DNA from: Luteimonas fraxinea
GTDB lineage: Bacteria; Pseudomonadota; Gammaproteobacteria; Xanthomonadales; Xanthomonadaceae
NCBI RefSeq assembly: GCF_021233355.1
Contig: NZ_CP089507.1
Coordinates: 3,944,184-4,008,183, forward strand
Reading direction: 5' to 3'
DNA length: 64,000 bases
In this document: in pieces, positions 53,651 to 63,905 of the stretch
Position numbering within the stretch: the stretch's first letter is position 1
Layout of the letters: each line of letters opens with the position of its first letter
Notes under the pieces: generated by a model
What the model was told of the DNA's origin: nothing
Databases searched by the model: none
What the model saw: the letters and a program-made list of their open reading frames with translations, nothing else
Program-made: the position numbers and the translations under genes

Positions 53651-54005
53651 CCTGAGTTCATCGCCCGCGACGGTCAGGAGCGCGCGGACGGGGGCCGTCA
53701 AGGAAACAAGCGCAGGGTTGGTGCGGCCCGCAGGCGCAGCCGAGGACAGGGCCCTGCGCGCCTTGACGGCACACGGCCGCGGGCTACAGTCGCGAGCAAG
53801 GTGATGAAGTCAGGGGAGACGGCTGGACAAGGCAACGGCCGCCTTGATGTGCAGACCGCACGCAAGCGAAGCGCGCAGGCCCGAAGCTGGAAGCCGGGCC
53901 GGAGGCGTCAGGGATGTGGAAGGCTGGCGATAGCCAGTCCCGCCAGGGATGAGCGGGTAGCGAACCTGGAGCAGCGCGGTCCGCAAAGCGGAGACGTACT
54001 GATGT
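53651..54005. ncRNA. Candidate structured RNA upstream of DUF932
   Basis: No gene, but dense nested complementarity. GCCGTCAAGG (53694) pairs with CCTTGACGGC (about 53760) and inside it GCGCAGGG with CCCTGCGC. Further right are CTGGC-GATA-GCCAG, CCCGC...GCGGG, GTGC-AGACC-GCAC and CCGC-AAA-GCGG. CCTGA/TCAGG closes an element at the left. The spacing of many short stems over about 350 nt is more than expected from GC content alone. Strand and class are unknown. Confidence 0.45.
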
Positions 54006-54143
54006 GTTTCGCTTATTATCGATTTGTACGAGTTGGCTGCCTTCGGCCAGAGCTGTACATCGGCTCTGACAAGACTCGAACGCTCCGCCATATTTCGGCG
54101 AATATAGCTTGCTATTAATTTAAAAAACATAGCGGAGGGGTTC

Positions 54144-56455
54144 GTGCATCTTCACTCGTATCGTCTCAGGAATTTTCGACGCCTGAAGGATGCTCATTTG
54201 AGCTGGCTGACGACATATCAATATTCGTAGGATCGAATAACAGTGGAAAAACGTCGGCAACTCAGGCCATCCATGCTTTCGTCACGGGTGGAAGGGATCG
54301 TTTCAGTCTCTATGATTTCAGCTCTTCGTGCTGGAAGACTTTCGATGAAGCTGTGAATATCAACTTGGCCGACCCGATTCCCGAGGGTTTCTCACTCCCA
54401 AGCATAGACCTTGATCTCTGGTTCGAAGTTGCAGCGCCAGACCTCTATCTAGTAATTCCCTTACTTCCGAGTACAGCGTGGGAAGGAACCAAGGTCGGCA
54501 TAAGAGTTTCCCTGACAGCTCGAAGCGCCATTAACCTCATTCAAAACTACCAAGAAGCTAAAGCCAAAGGTACAGGGCAGGCTGCGGAATTGCCGCCCGA
54601 GTCGCAATATATTCCCTGGCCTCGCTCCATGACGGACTATCTCCAGCGCGAACTAAAGAGCGAATATGAGCTGCGCTACTTCATCTTGGACCGCACGCAA
54701 TTCGATGAGAGCTTCCGCGAAATCGGCGACTATGTTCCAGATGAACTAGGTGGTGAGCCAGGCGGCGGAACGATTCTGAAATCGCTTATTCATATCGACA
54801 ACCTCGGGGCTCAGCGACACCTTTCTGATCCTAATCCGGAAGCCGGCGGTAGATCGGAAGATTTGTCAAAGCGGTTGAGCCGTTTCTACAAGCGCAACCT
54901 TAATCAGAGGCAAGACGATCACACAGCCCTTAGGGCGCTGTTCGAATCCGAACAAGCGCTCAATGTTCACTTAGATGGGGTATTCAAGCCGACGCTTGAT
55001 CGGCTCGCTAAGCTTGGCTATCCAGGCATCAATAACCCGCGACTGAAGATTATGTCGGCGCTGGACCCCGCCCACGTCATGAGCCAGGACGCGCGGGTCC
55101 ACTACCAGATCGGAGATGGCGAAGACACTGCCACCCTTCCCGACAGTTATAACGGGCTCGGGTTCAAGAATTTGATCTACATGGTTGTGGAGATTCTTGA
55201 CGCCCAAGCCAGGTGGGCGACGATGGACAATCGCCCCCCATTGCACCTGATTTTCGTGGAGGAACCAGAGGCCCATCTGCACGCCCAACTCCAACAGGTC
55301 TTCATCCGCAATGTTCTTGAGCTTCTCAATATAGAGGGCGACGATGGAAGTATTTTTGGCAGTCAAATGGTCGTCACGACCCACTCGCCACACATCCTTT
55401 ACGAGCGAGGCTTCAAGCCAATCCGCTATTTCCGACGCAAGAAAGTCGGCAAGGAACAGTTGACAGAAGTTCTAAATTTATCGGCGTTCTACCAAGCTCA
55501 GCCAGACGATCGTGATTTTCTAGAACGATATTTAAAGCTGACTCACTGCGATCTCTTTTTCTCAGATGCCGCTATTCTCGTTGAAGGCAATGTTGAGAGA
55601 TTGCTCCTGCCCGTAATGATTCGAAAGGTCGCGAGGACTCTCCGATCAGCTTGTCTATGCATTTTGGAGGTTGGCGGTGCCTTTGGGCACCGCTTCCAGT
55701 CGCTTATTGAGTTTCTCGGTCTGACAACGCTGATCATCACTGATATTGATAGTGTCGCCCTTGTGGCTCCGGCGGTTGGCGAAGATGTGGATGACGAAGA
55801 AGTCGAGGAGTTCGAGGTTCCAGCCGACGCGGAAGAAGACGTCGCTGTGCAGGCCCAGGATAATGGGCAAGATCCGGTCGGTGAGCCTATAGTCCCAGCG
55901 CCTAAGAAGAAATACGGCAAGGCTTGTTTGCCCAGTGAACCGGACGCTGCGACTTCGAATCAAACCCTCATCAAATGGCTTCCGGGGAAGCTCACAATCG
56001 AAGACTTGCGTAACGCCTCTGAAGCGGACAGAACTCACGTGCTCGAAGACGATACGAAGGTTCGCGTGGCCTATCAGACTGAACGGGCTGTCACTTGGAA
56101 CGGAGCCACTGAAACCCTCCGCGGGCGCACACTTGAGGAGGACTTTGGCCTTGAAAACCCGGAGTGGTCCCAAGCCGCAGCGAGGAAGCCCCTTGGTCTG
56201 ATTGTGAAGGGCGGGGCCGCTGGTCCTGCCGCTCTTGCTAAAGGCCTTCATGAGAAGGTTTCGCGGAAGAGTTTCGATAAAACGAAGTTCGCGCTCGCCG
56301 TTCTCACTGAAGACGAAAATGCGTGGCATGTACCTGCTTACATCCGTGATGGGCTTGTCTGGCTGAAGGACGAAGTACGGATCGAACTTGAGACCGTGCT
56401 GCCCGACGCCGCTCTCATCGCCGAAGATGTCGCGATAGGGGGCGAGCATGAGTAG
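54144..56455 (+). CDS. OLD-family (class 2) ATP-dependent nuclease, Gabija GajA-like, one frameshift
   Basis: About 770 residues if repaired. The GTG at 54144 follows GCGGAGGGG. The N-terminus (HSYRLRNFRRLKDAHL) breaks frame near 54200, where TTTGAGC probably should be TTTGGAGC, and continues into Walker A, FVGSNNSGKTSA. Later come FVEEPEAHLHAQLQQVFIRN (Walker B/D-loop), TTHSPHILYERG, and the TOPRIM pieces ILVEGNVERLLLP and LIITDIDSVAL. A long acidic insert (about 55775-55860) follows the TOPRIM DxD, unusual for GajA. It overlaps the helicase gene by 8 bp. Confidence 0.8.
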
Positions 56456-58390
56456 CCGGGCAAATAAGCCGGACACCCAGGCAGACATTGATCTGCGAAA
56501 CTGCCTTGGAGACGTTCCGCCGCGCAGCTTCATAATGAAGGCCGGCGCCGGCTCCGGAAAAACTACGTCTCTGATTAAGGGGCTGTCGTCGGCCATCCGA
56601 ATACACGGTGATAAGCTGAGGAAATTCCGCCAGCGCATTGCCTGCATTACCTACACCGAGATCGCAGCCGGAGAGATATGGAGGGATGTCGGCAGTGATC
56701 CGCTGGTTCACGTTTCGACGATCCACAGCTTCATGTGGCTGCTAGCTAAACCGTTTCAGAAAGACATTCGCGTATGGGTGTCTGGGCGCATCGCGGAGAA
56801 AATTGAGGCACTTGAACAGAAACAGGCAACCTATGGCCCCAGGGTTCAACAGCGAACAAAGGACAAAGACACCCGAGACCTGGAGCCCTTCGCAGGCAGT
56901 CGGGGCGGATCGCCGCAGTCAAAGGCTTCCGGTACGGAACGGGTAGTGACTACGTAAAGGGAATTTTGGGGCACGACGACATTTTGAAGCTTGTGCCGTA
57001 TCTCATCGCTGAGCGCCCTCTCTTTCGAACCCTTCTCGCGCGCCAATTTCCTTTCGTATTTGTGGACGAGAGTCAGGACACGACCACCGAAGTCATAGAG
57101 GCATTGAAGATCGTTGAGCGCGAACCCGGCGTTACATTTTGCCTCGGCTTCTTCGGCGACCCGATGCAACGAATTTATGCTACGGGAACCGGGTTGGTCG
57201 AAGCGGCACCGAACTGGGCCGACATTCCGAAGCCAGAGAATTTTCGGTGCTCCACTAAGGTGCTGAACCTGGCAAACGCCATTCGGCGCGATGGTGATGA
57301 CCTCGTTCAGATTCCAGGCCAACGTCTAGGCCCTGAAGGTATCGTTCCAACTCCTGAAGGGTCGGCCCATCTTTTCGTTTTACCTGCGGACGATACGCGA
57401 GATGCCAATCTGGTTCGGGTGCGCGAATGGATGGCGGCACGAACCGGTGATGATCATTGGCGAGCAGGGGATGATGACCAGGAGCGGGTAAAGCTTCTCG
57501 TCATTGTTCACCAGATGGCGGCAAAGCGCTTAGGGTTCGGAGAGCTTTACACGGCACTTAATTCCAAAGCGCCGACAGCATTCAAAGACGGTTTTCTGGA
57601 TGGCTGCATGGCCTCTTTCACCGTGTGTGAAATTTCTGATTCCGATAGCGATTGCCCATACAGAAGGCCGGCAACTCGAAGTGATGCGACTGATCCGAGA
57701 GTATTCGCCCCTTCTTGAAAAAGGCGATCTCGCCGGAGCGAACGTCGCAGAGCGGCTTAAAGCACTTAGAGAGCTTGTTGCCTCAATTGCAGAAGGCATA
57801 GCCGGGAATTCCAACGTAACGATCGGCGACCTTCTGAAGCAGGTGTACGCCGCAGGGTTATTAATCTTCGATCCCCGGCTAGCATCTTACTTGGACCCGG
57901 AAGCAGTTCCACCTGCCCAGCCCGCAGAAGGGGTGACAATGACGACGACCAAGAAGACGATGAGTCCGATAAGGAAATGGCCTCAATGGATGCTTTTTTA
58001 GCGTGTCCTGCTAGACAGCTTCTGGCGTACCAGACCTACATTTCAGAGCGCTCACCTTTTTGGACTCAGCAAGGCATCAAGGGTACTGAATTTGATAGGG
58101 TGCTCGTCGTGTTAGACGATGCGGAGAGTACCCATTTCCAGTTTTCTTACGAAAAATACCTGGGCCTCAAAGCGCTTTCGGATACCGACCGAAAACACAT
58201 CGAGGCAGGTGAAGAAACGACTGTGGATCGAACACGCCGTCTTTTCTATGTGAGCTGCACAAGGGCACTAAAAGAACTGGCGGTCGTCCTCTTCACGGCT
58301 GACCCCGAACAGGCTGAGGCGCATGTGCGCCAGCTTGATCTTTTTGAAGGCGACTCCATCCATACCCAAGCCGTCTTGGCGCCAGGATAA
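56448..58390 (+). CDS. UvrD/PcrA-like SF1 helicase, Gabija GajB-like, three frameshifts
   Basis: About 645 residues if repaired. Walker A FIMKAGAGSGKTTSL, motif Ia ITYTEIAAGEI, VHVSTIHSFMW, motif II FVFVDESQDT, motif III GDPMQRIY, then LVIVHQMAAKRLG, and the C-terminal GTEFDRVLVVLDDAES and RRLFYVSCTRALKEL (motifs V and VI). The frame breaks near 56900, 57600 and 57938; the last is cured by one G in the run GGGG. All helicase motifs survive. The tight overlap with the OLD nuclease marks a two-gene Gabija-type defence unit. Confidence 0.8.
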
Positions 58391-58585
58391 ATCAGTCGCC
58401 TTGCAGAATCGCTCTTCCTGATTAGTACGAAGCTTCAGCGCGCCGATCCTGACCCGTCTCCCGCATGCGGGAGACGGCCGGGATGGCACCCCATCCGCCA
58501 TCCGCCCCCCCGCACGCACGCAGGGTAAGGAAACTGAAAACTGGTGCTAATCAGGTCGCTCTTGGCAAGCACAGCGCGCAGAATT
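58391..58585. other. Gap between the two convergent defence operons
   Basis: No gene is seen here beyond the ragged end of the DUF1016 remnant. It contains CCGTCTCCCGCATGCGGGAGACGG, a 24-nt inverted repeat (58453-58476), a likely bidirectional terminator for the helicase operon. Confidence 0.5.
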
Positions 58586-58831
58586 TTATTTGTTTGTGCT
58601 TCTGCCGATGCAGAGGGTGATTTCCAGCAGCGAAGCCCCCCCGCTCGTTTTTGTCGAGCCGGCGCGGGCAAGCTCAACTTCACCCTTGCAGGCTGCCTTG
58701 AATTCACCGATCTTCACCTCCACTGCTACCAGCCGGCGCAGCTGGCGATTGTCGAACAACCGATCAAGATGAATATCCTCGTTGTCGATCTGGATGACCT
58801 TATGCCAGGGAAGAACCGCATTCGCATTCAA
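58586..58831 (-). pseudogene. Remnant of a DUF1016 (YhcG-type) PD-(D/E)XK nuclease
   Basis: The fragment reads IQIDNEDIHLDRLFDNRQLR followed by RLVAVEVKIGEFKAACKG, close to the conserved catalytic end of DUF1016 proteins (D-LLF-NR-L-RLVA-ELK-G-F-A---G). The rest of the roughly 350-residue protein is missing and the downstream part is out of frame. An 11-G run abuts the 5' end. Confidence 0.7.
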
Positions 58832-58835
58832 TTCC

Positions 58836-58846
58836 GGGGGGGGGGG
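58836..58846 (+). repeat. Run of 11 G
   Basis: An uninterrupted G11 tract next to the DUF1016 remnant. It is by far the longest G run seen in the window. It may be a slippage-prone site or an assembly artefact. Confidence 0.8.
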
Positions 58847-58928
58847 AATTTACTTTGGCGCCAGCGCCGGTAACGTTTCATTTTCCTTCAGTAAGCGTTG
58901 ACACCTGTAAAGGCGCATTGCTCCATCT

Positions 58929-59711
58929 CTACGACGACAGCAAGATCGAGATGCGACCTTCGAAATTTCGGATGATCTGCACTAGGCTGTCATGGGGAAT
59001 CAGCGCAGGTCCATGTTCTTTCTGAATCCACAGATTTCCAGCCTCGTCGCGAACCGTCCATACTCCAGCGACGCCGTACTGATCCACGATCTGAATGTTC
59101 CCCACCGGGAGCCCGCAGCCACGGGGGATGCGTAAGCAGTTGTCAATTGCCGAGAACCGCGCAAATCCTACGCTGTGCGCTCTAACGAATAGTCGGCCTT
59201 CCACCTCATGCGCTGTTCGTCCGTTACGGTCCTGATAGATAGACACGGTCAAATACTGCGTATCAACAGCGCTTAGCTTTGTTGCCCAGATCGGGTCGTG
59301 CAGGTTGCCCACAACGGCAACATAGCGGGGTATGTAGCTCAAAAGGTCCTCGGCTTGTTCACGGGTCAGGTCTTTAAATGCCCGTACCAAGCTCGTAACA
59401 CAGGAGTGCTCCGGGTCGCCATAGCGAAAGCAGCGAACTTGAGGCAGAACGTGGTGTTCCAGCGAATGACCTGCCAGTTCGACCTCGACGAACCAATGCG
59501 ACAAGCTCTTGTGAACAAGCGCCAGATCCGCAACGCGACGCTCGCCCTCTAGGACGAACGCTCCAGCGAACACGCCGCAACGATACTCCGGCATCAAACA
59601 CGACAGTGCTTTAACGACTTCAGCCTCGAAGTCACCTTCGACATATGTCGTTGGATCGACAAGTTGAAAAATGTTGTCGGGGTGGCACTCGCCGGTCAAT
59701 AGCTTTTTCAT
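58929..59711 (-). CDS. Putative PD-(D/E)XK nuclease of a MORC-type restriction system
   Basis: 260 residues from the ATG at 59711 (MKKLLTGECHPDNIFQLVDP), preceded by GGAG at a good distance and 22 bp after the repaired helicase stop. The segment VADLALVHKSLSHWFVEVEL gives D-x(12)-E-x-E, and HHVLPQVRCFRYG follows as the usual next helix, a pattern of restriction-endonuclease-fold proteins. The C-terminal half (GVWTVRDEAGNLWIQKEHGP) is beta-rich. It is the last gene of the operon with the SF2 helicase, GHKL ATPase and probably the methyltransferase, so it may be the cutting subunit. Family not recognised. Confidence 0.55.
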   Translation of the reverse strand: MKKLLTGECHPDNIFQLVDPTTYVEGDFEAEVVKALSCLMPEYRCGVFAGAFVLEGERRVADLALVHKSLSHWFVEVELAGHSLEHHVLPQVRCFRYGDPEHSCVTSLVRAFKDLTREQAEDLLSYIPRYVAVVGNLHDPIWATKLSAVDTQYLTVSIYQDRNGRTAHEVEGRLFVRAHSVGFARFSAIDNCLRIPRGCGLPVGNIQIVDQYGVAGVWTVRDEAGNLWIQKEHGPALIPHDSLVQIIRNFEGRISILLSS

Positions 59712-59733
59712 GCCCGGCTCCACGTCACAGTTG

Positions 59734-60860
59734 CTACGCTTCAAGGCGCTCCTCTTCCTCTTTGAGCCGCTGGATTTCCGGGCCGGTCGCGACGAGCGTA
59801 TAGATTGAGGCGCCATCCTTGCCCTTCGGGGGCGCACGACCCGGCCCAGACGTTGGATACGCTGGCGCCGCGTCGCCGTACTAGCGGCAATGATGCCGAC
59901 TTCGGTTTCTGGCACGTTGAAGCCTTCGTCGAGCGCACGACACGTCACCAACACATCGATTTCACCGCGCCGGTACCGCCCCAACATCGCGGCTTTCGTG
60001 CGGAGCGGCATCTTGGAGTGATAGACGCCGCTCCTGACACCGTTCTCGGATAGCACGCCGTGGATCAGGTCGCAGGCTTCGATATCTTCATGAAAGATCA
60101 GGATACGCTTGCCGCGGTTGGCTGCTACCAGCTTTAACGCCAAACGTATGCGGTTCAGGCTGAGATTCAAGACGCGGGCACGCTTCAGGAACAGTGCAAT
60201 CGTTTCCTCAGCTTCGGTCCCATGCTGGCTGATGGAGCGCTATGGCCTTGCTGAGCTTGTCATATTCGGCTTGTCTGTCTGCTTCCAGCTCGAAGACTAT
60301 GTTCTTTAGTTCGAAGGGCACGATTACACGTCACGCAGTGCGTCGGCGTAGTCATAGCTGTAGATGATTTCGCCGAGTGCTGGTACGAGCACTTCCTTCA
60401 GGCCGTCGTCATACTGCCGTTCAGGCGTTGCCGAGAGGCCCAAAGACGCGAAGGTTGGAACTTGAAGTGCCGAACGGAACTGCTCAGATGCAGCTTTGTG
60501 ACACTCATCAACGATTAGGAAGCACTTATGCTGCTCCTGCATGCGCTCAGGCAACTTGGCGGCCGTGTTAAGCACTGCGATGTTAATCGCCCCAAGACGG
60601 AAGCGCAGGCTCCCAGTGATGATGTTGATCTCATCTAGATCAAGATCGAAGTAGCTTGCTGCCTCTTCCCACCATTGCTCCAGCAGCGCCGCGGTCGGGA
60701 CGACGATGAGTGTCGCGACCGGCCGAATGCGATCGACGCATGACAGCGCAAACACTGTCTTGCCGCCGCCCGTAACGACGCTTACGATGCCGCGATAGTT
60801 GGCTTGCTCCCAACTAGCGAGCGCATCGACTTGCCACCCTCGCGGCGTCAATTTAGGCAT
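59734..60860 (-). CDS. SF2 (DEAD/DEAH-like) helicase of a MORC-type restriction system, three frameshifts
   Basis: About 375 residues if repaired. RGWQVDALASWEQANYRGIV leads to Walker A VTGGGKTVFA, then DECH in LIVDECHKAAS, SAT in LGLSATPER, and after the breaks ILIFHEDIEACDLI, VLVTCRALDEGFNVPE and motif VI RRQRIQRLGRVVRP. Breaks near 60345 (GACGTG for GACGGTG), 60235 and 59830 (one C short in a run of five) are simple to mend, and the repaired C-terminus ends at 59734. Starts 11 bp after the GHKL gene. Confidence 0.78.
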
Positions 60861-60871
60861 ACCGCGGCTCT

Positions 60872-62473
60872 TCAGCTCTGGCCTGGAGCAGAATCGATCT
60901 TATTCCCGAATAGATCAGCCTCCGCCTGCGCGCGGACCTCGGCATCCGCGTTGTCGAGTTGTGTCGCCCGTGCTCGCAGCAAGTCATTCTTCAGGCGGCG
61001 CACGCTGTCAGGGTTGACGCGAGAGAGCAGTTTACTAGTTTTGAACTCGGCGACTGCGTCGAAGATGTACTGCTGCACGCATTCGTGCATTGAGTCCTTC
61101 GCCTCCAGCGTCTGGTAGTACGGATGCAAGCCATTGATAATGACATGGAGAGTGCTGGGGTCCGCGCCTGGTACAAACGTGACGTGCGGCTCCCACTCGC
61201 TGGTCTCCTTCAGCGACATAACCACTTTCAAATCCGGAAGAATGTCGAGCGTGACCAGTTCCTCTTCGGCGGTAAGCGTCTTCAAGATCTGTTGGTTGTT
61301 GGCTGCGGTTGTTTCCGGTGGTGGCAGGGCAGCGTTGTTCAGCGCGTCCTTGAACTCATTGCTTGTGAACTCACTTTGCATGCTCTTGGCGAACTCGCGT
61401 ACTTGTTCCTTCGACCATTTTTGCCGTCCGCCACCTCGCCTGCTCTTGGCGTACTCCGCATAGGCTTTGGTCTCGTTAACAAGAAACTGCTCCAGCTTGT
61501 CCTCTTCGTCGCCCTCAAAAAGGATCGCATCTTTCGTATGGGACACAACGAAACCATCGAGTTGCAGGACACCAGTGAGCCGCTGCGCAACCAAGTTGTT
61601 GGCGCCTTCGTCATCGACACCGCCATAAATGGCCTTCGGCTTCCAGGCATTCGGGAAGCCCTGAATCTGACGACCATTCTGGAAGAGAGAGAAGCCACCG
61701 AATTTCCGACCACCCTTGCGTAGTACACCGATCCAGCCCTTGACCTTCTTGCCATCGATGTCGAGTTCCGGTAGATCACGGCACATGACCGTGCCAGACG
61801 GGTCGGTGTCCAGTCGCTGTCCTGAGGCGGTGCCACTTCCTCGCCGTTGTAGGTCAACTTCAGTGCTACCTGGCCCTTGTCGTCTGGCCGCAGGTCAAAC
61901 ATGTACATCGAACCCAGATAGGTCTTGATGGTCTCTTCGGAGCGCTTCTGAATCACGCGGCGTAGGTCTGTGATCGTGATGCGCGTGTAGTGCACATCCT
62001 TGCTCACTGACTTCATGGTCAGCGGACCTTCGCACCGTGATTCGCAATCGCGTCGACATCGACCGTCGCGGTCCATTCTTCGCCGCTGCCCATTCGCAGG
62101 TCGTCACGGACCACTTTGCGCCGATCCAGCATGCGGCCGTTTTCATGCCCATGCCATACTTCGATCGACCCTTGCTGTCAGCTGTTGGATTCGCGATCTT
62201 CAGCGCGGCGATCAAGTCTGCCTTGGTCATCCCAATCGAGTTGTCCTCGATCATGATTTCCTTGGTCTGTCGGTTGTGGACGATGGACACCGTCAGCGGC
62301 TGGCCTTCGGACTTCAGCAGTTCATCGACAAGCGTTCCATAGTTAAGACGCGACTGGGTTGAGTTGTCTACGAACTCGGCTAGCGCGAACCACATCGTGT
62401 AGCTCAGACGGCTATAGGCATCGATCGCCTTTGGGCCGACACTCAACTCGGCTTCGTCAATGTTCTGCGTCAT
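60872..62473 (-). CDS. MORC/MutL-like GHKL ATPase of a restriction system, three frameshifts
   Basis: About 535 residues if repaired. The GHKL fold is read from ALAEFVDNSTQS (E33 and N37 of the N-box), IEDNSIGM (D77 to G81) and SKYGMGMKTAA (G2 box with lid lysine), matching MORC/MutL-type ATPases. The S5-like region and a long C-terminal part (KGWIGVLRKGGRKFGGFSLF; FVPGADPSTLHVIING) follow. Frame breaks near 62095, 62040 (AAGGTCC for AAGGGTCC) and 61805 (TGGACACC for TGGGACACC). It is followed after 11 bp by the helicase gene. This pairing is known from MutL/MORC-type restriction-modification loci. Confidence 0.75.
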
Positions 62474-62522
62474 TCGTTAGCTCCCCCAGGTTTAAGAAAC
62501 ATGCCCAACCTTCGTCGGCGGC

Positions 62523-63512
62523 TTAGGATACTGAAAACGAGTCGAGGGTTATGCCATCGCCGAAGCGTCCACGGGACCCTTTAATGTATTCCTCAGATGC
62601 CTCGATGCTGATCCAAAACCGCTCAAGATCCTCTGCAGCGCAACCCGTAGTGTTGCTGCCACCGAACGGGTCTAAGACAATGTCACCCGGCTCCGTCAGA
62701 AACTTGATGAAGAACTTTGCTAGATCGCTTGGCATCCGTGCCGGGTGCAGTTGGAATTGGTTTTCCCTGCAATACGTCTGATATGCGTCGGAGGCTAGTG
62801 TATTTGCATATGTCAGAACGTTCGAAGGAATTGCACCACCATTGTTCTTCAGGAACGAGGTCTCTCCGATGTCATGTTCCGAGGGGCGCTTACCGGCGTT
62901 GTACGAGCCTTTTTTCAGCAAATCCTTCATGGACTTGCTGTATTCCTGGAGCACGCGCTGATTGCTCGCTTTGGGTTTCTCGTTTGGTGACAGCCACCAC
63001 AGCTTCGTGAAACTATCTTTCACCCTAATACGCTCGACATTGACCCACTGTGCCGGTGACGGCAACTTCGCCGGGTTCTGCCAGATGAACTCTTGGCAGA
63101 GGTGAAGATCGTTCTTGGATTGAAACTCAAGAAGCGCGCGTAGCGCCAGTGTGGACATTACTGGCGAGCCAGGCTCCCAAGAGTTTCCCATCTCGATCAC
63201 GATAGATCCGTCCGGTGTGAGCATTTTCTTGAAGAGCGGGCCGAACGTGCAAAGCCAGCGGATATAACTTTCCCCCGTCTCATTGCCATAGCGCTTCTTA
63301 CGGTTCAGTGGGAACGGCGGTGATGTGAAGATCAAGTTCACCTTGCCTTCAAAACGCGCCAGCGATCCGTCGCCAAGAATTTCGTCGGACTTGCCGTGGA
63401 GCATGCGGCCCCGTGCAGTTGCGTAGGCAACGTTGGATGGCGGCCGCCCATGAAGGGGTTCATCAGCCGCGCACTTGCGTCTTCTCCCGGTTACTAGCGT
63501 AGTTGTCTGCAT
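62523..63512 (-). CDS. Beta-class site-specific DNA methyltransferase
   Basis: About 330 residues from the ATG at 63512 (MQTTTLVTGRRRKCAADEPL); the frame runs on upstream but without family likeness. Motif IV FTSPPFPL comes first and motif I DPFGGSNTTG last, the order of beta-class amino-methyltransferases; SPPF favours N4-cytosine modification. The middle has EMGNSWEPGSP and WVNVERIRVKDSFTKLWWLS. It lies 49 bp before the GHKL gene on the same strand, so it is probably the protecting enzyme of that system. The frame is intact. Confidence 0.85.
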   Translation of the reverse strand: MQTTTLVTGRRRKCAADEPLHGRPPSNVAYATARGRMLHGKSDEILGDGSLARFEGKVNLIFTSPPFPLNRKKRYGNETGESYIRWLCTFGPLFKKMLTPDGSIVIEMGNSWEPGSPVMSTLALRALLEFQSKNDLHLCQEFIWQNPAKLPSPAQWVNVERIRVKDSFTKLWWLSPNEKPKASNQRVLQEYSKSMKDLLKKGSYNAGKRPSEHDIGETSFLKNNGGAIPSNVLTYANTLASDAYQTYCRENQFQLHPARMPSDLAKFFIKFLTEPGDIVLDPFGGSNTTGCAAEDLERFWISIEASEEYIKGSRGRFGDGITLDSFSVS

Positions 63513-63588
63513 GCGGGCCTGTGGTTCTACTTGAGTTCTGTTGAAGACGGATAATTTAGACTTGGTGGTAACGCGACACAGTGTCCAG

Positions 63589-63905
63589 CTATGCAGCGAT
63601 GATCTCCACCCCACGCTTTTGCACGAGGTGCAGCAGCTTCAAGGCGGTACCTGCGGGCCTCTTCTGGCCGATCTCCACTTCTGCACAGTGGAGACGCTGG
63701 TGTTGAGCAAGCGTGCAAAAACGGCTTGGCTGACGTGCGAATCCTCTCTGATGCGCTTGATCTCATCCGGTTGGAGCGGCGAGACCGGAGGCACGCTCAG
63801 CTGATCGAACTCGCGGAGCGTGACCTGATCCATCGCGCCGGCTCTGCTGAGGCCTCTTACAGTCCCATGCGCAGCTTTCAAAAGGTGCGACTCGGTTTTT
63901 CGCAT
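63589..63905 (-). CDS. HTH-type (HigA/NadS-like) antitoxin, one frameshift
   Basis: About 105 residues if repaired, from the ATG at 63905 (MRKTESHLLKAAHGTVRGLS). Core DEIKRIREDSHVSQAVFARLLNTSVSTVQKW is an XRE-type HTH; after one missing G (TGGAGATC for TGGGAGATC) the frame continues EIGQKRPAGTALKLLHLVQK, the usual end of this antitoxin family. Such genes normally follow a RelE/HigB toxin gene, which would lie at or beyond the right edge. I could not read a convincing toxin in the remaining 95 bp. Confidence 0.72.
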
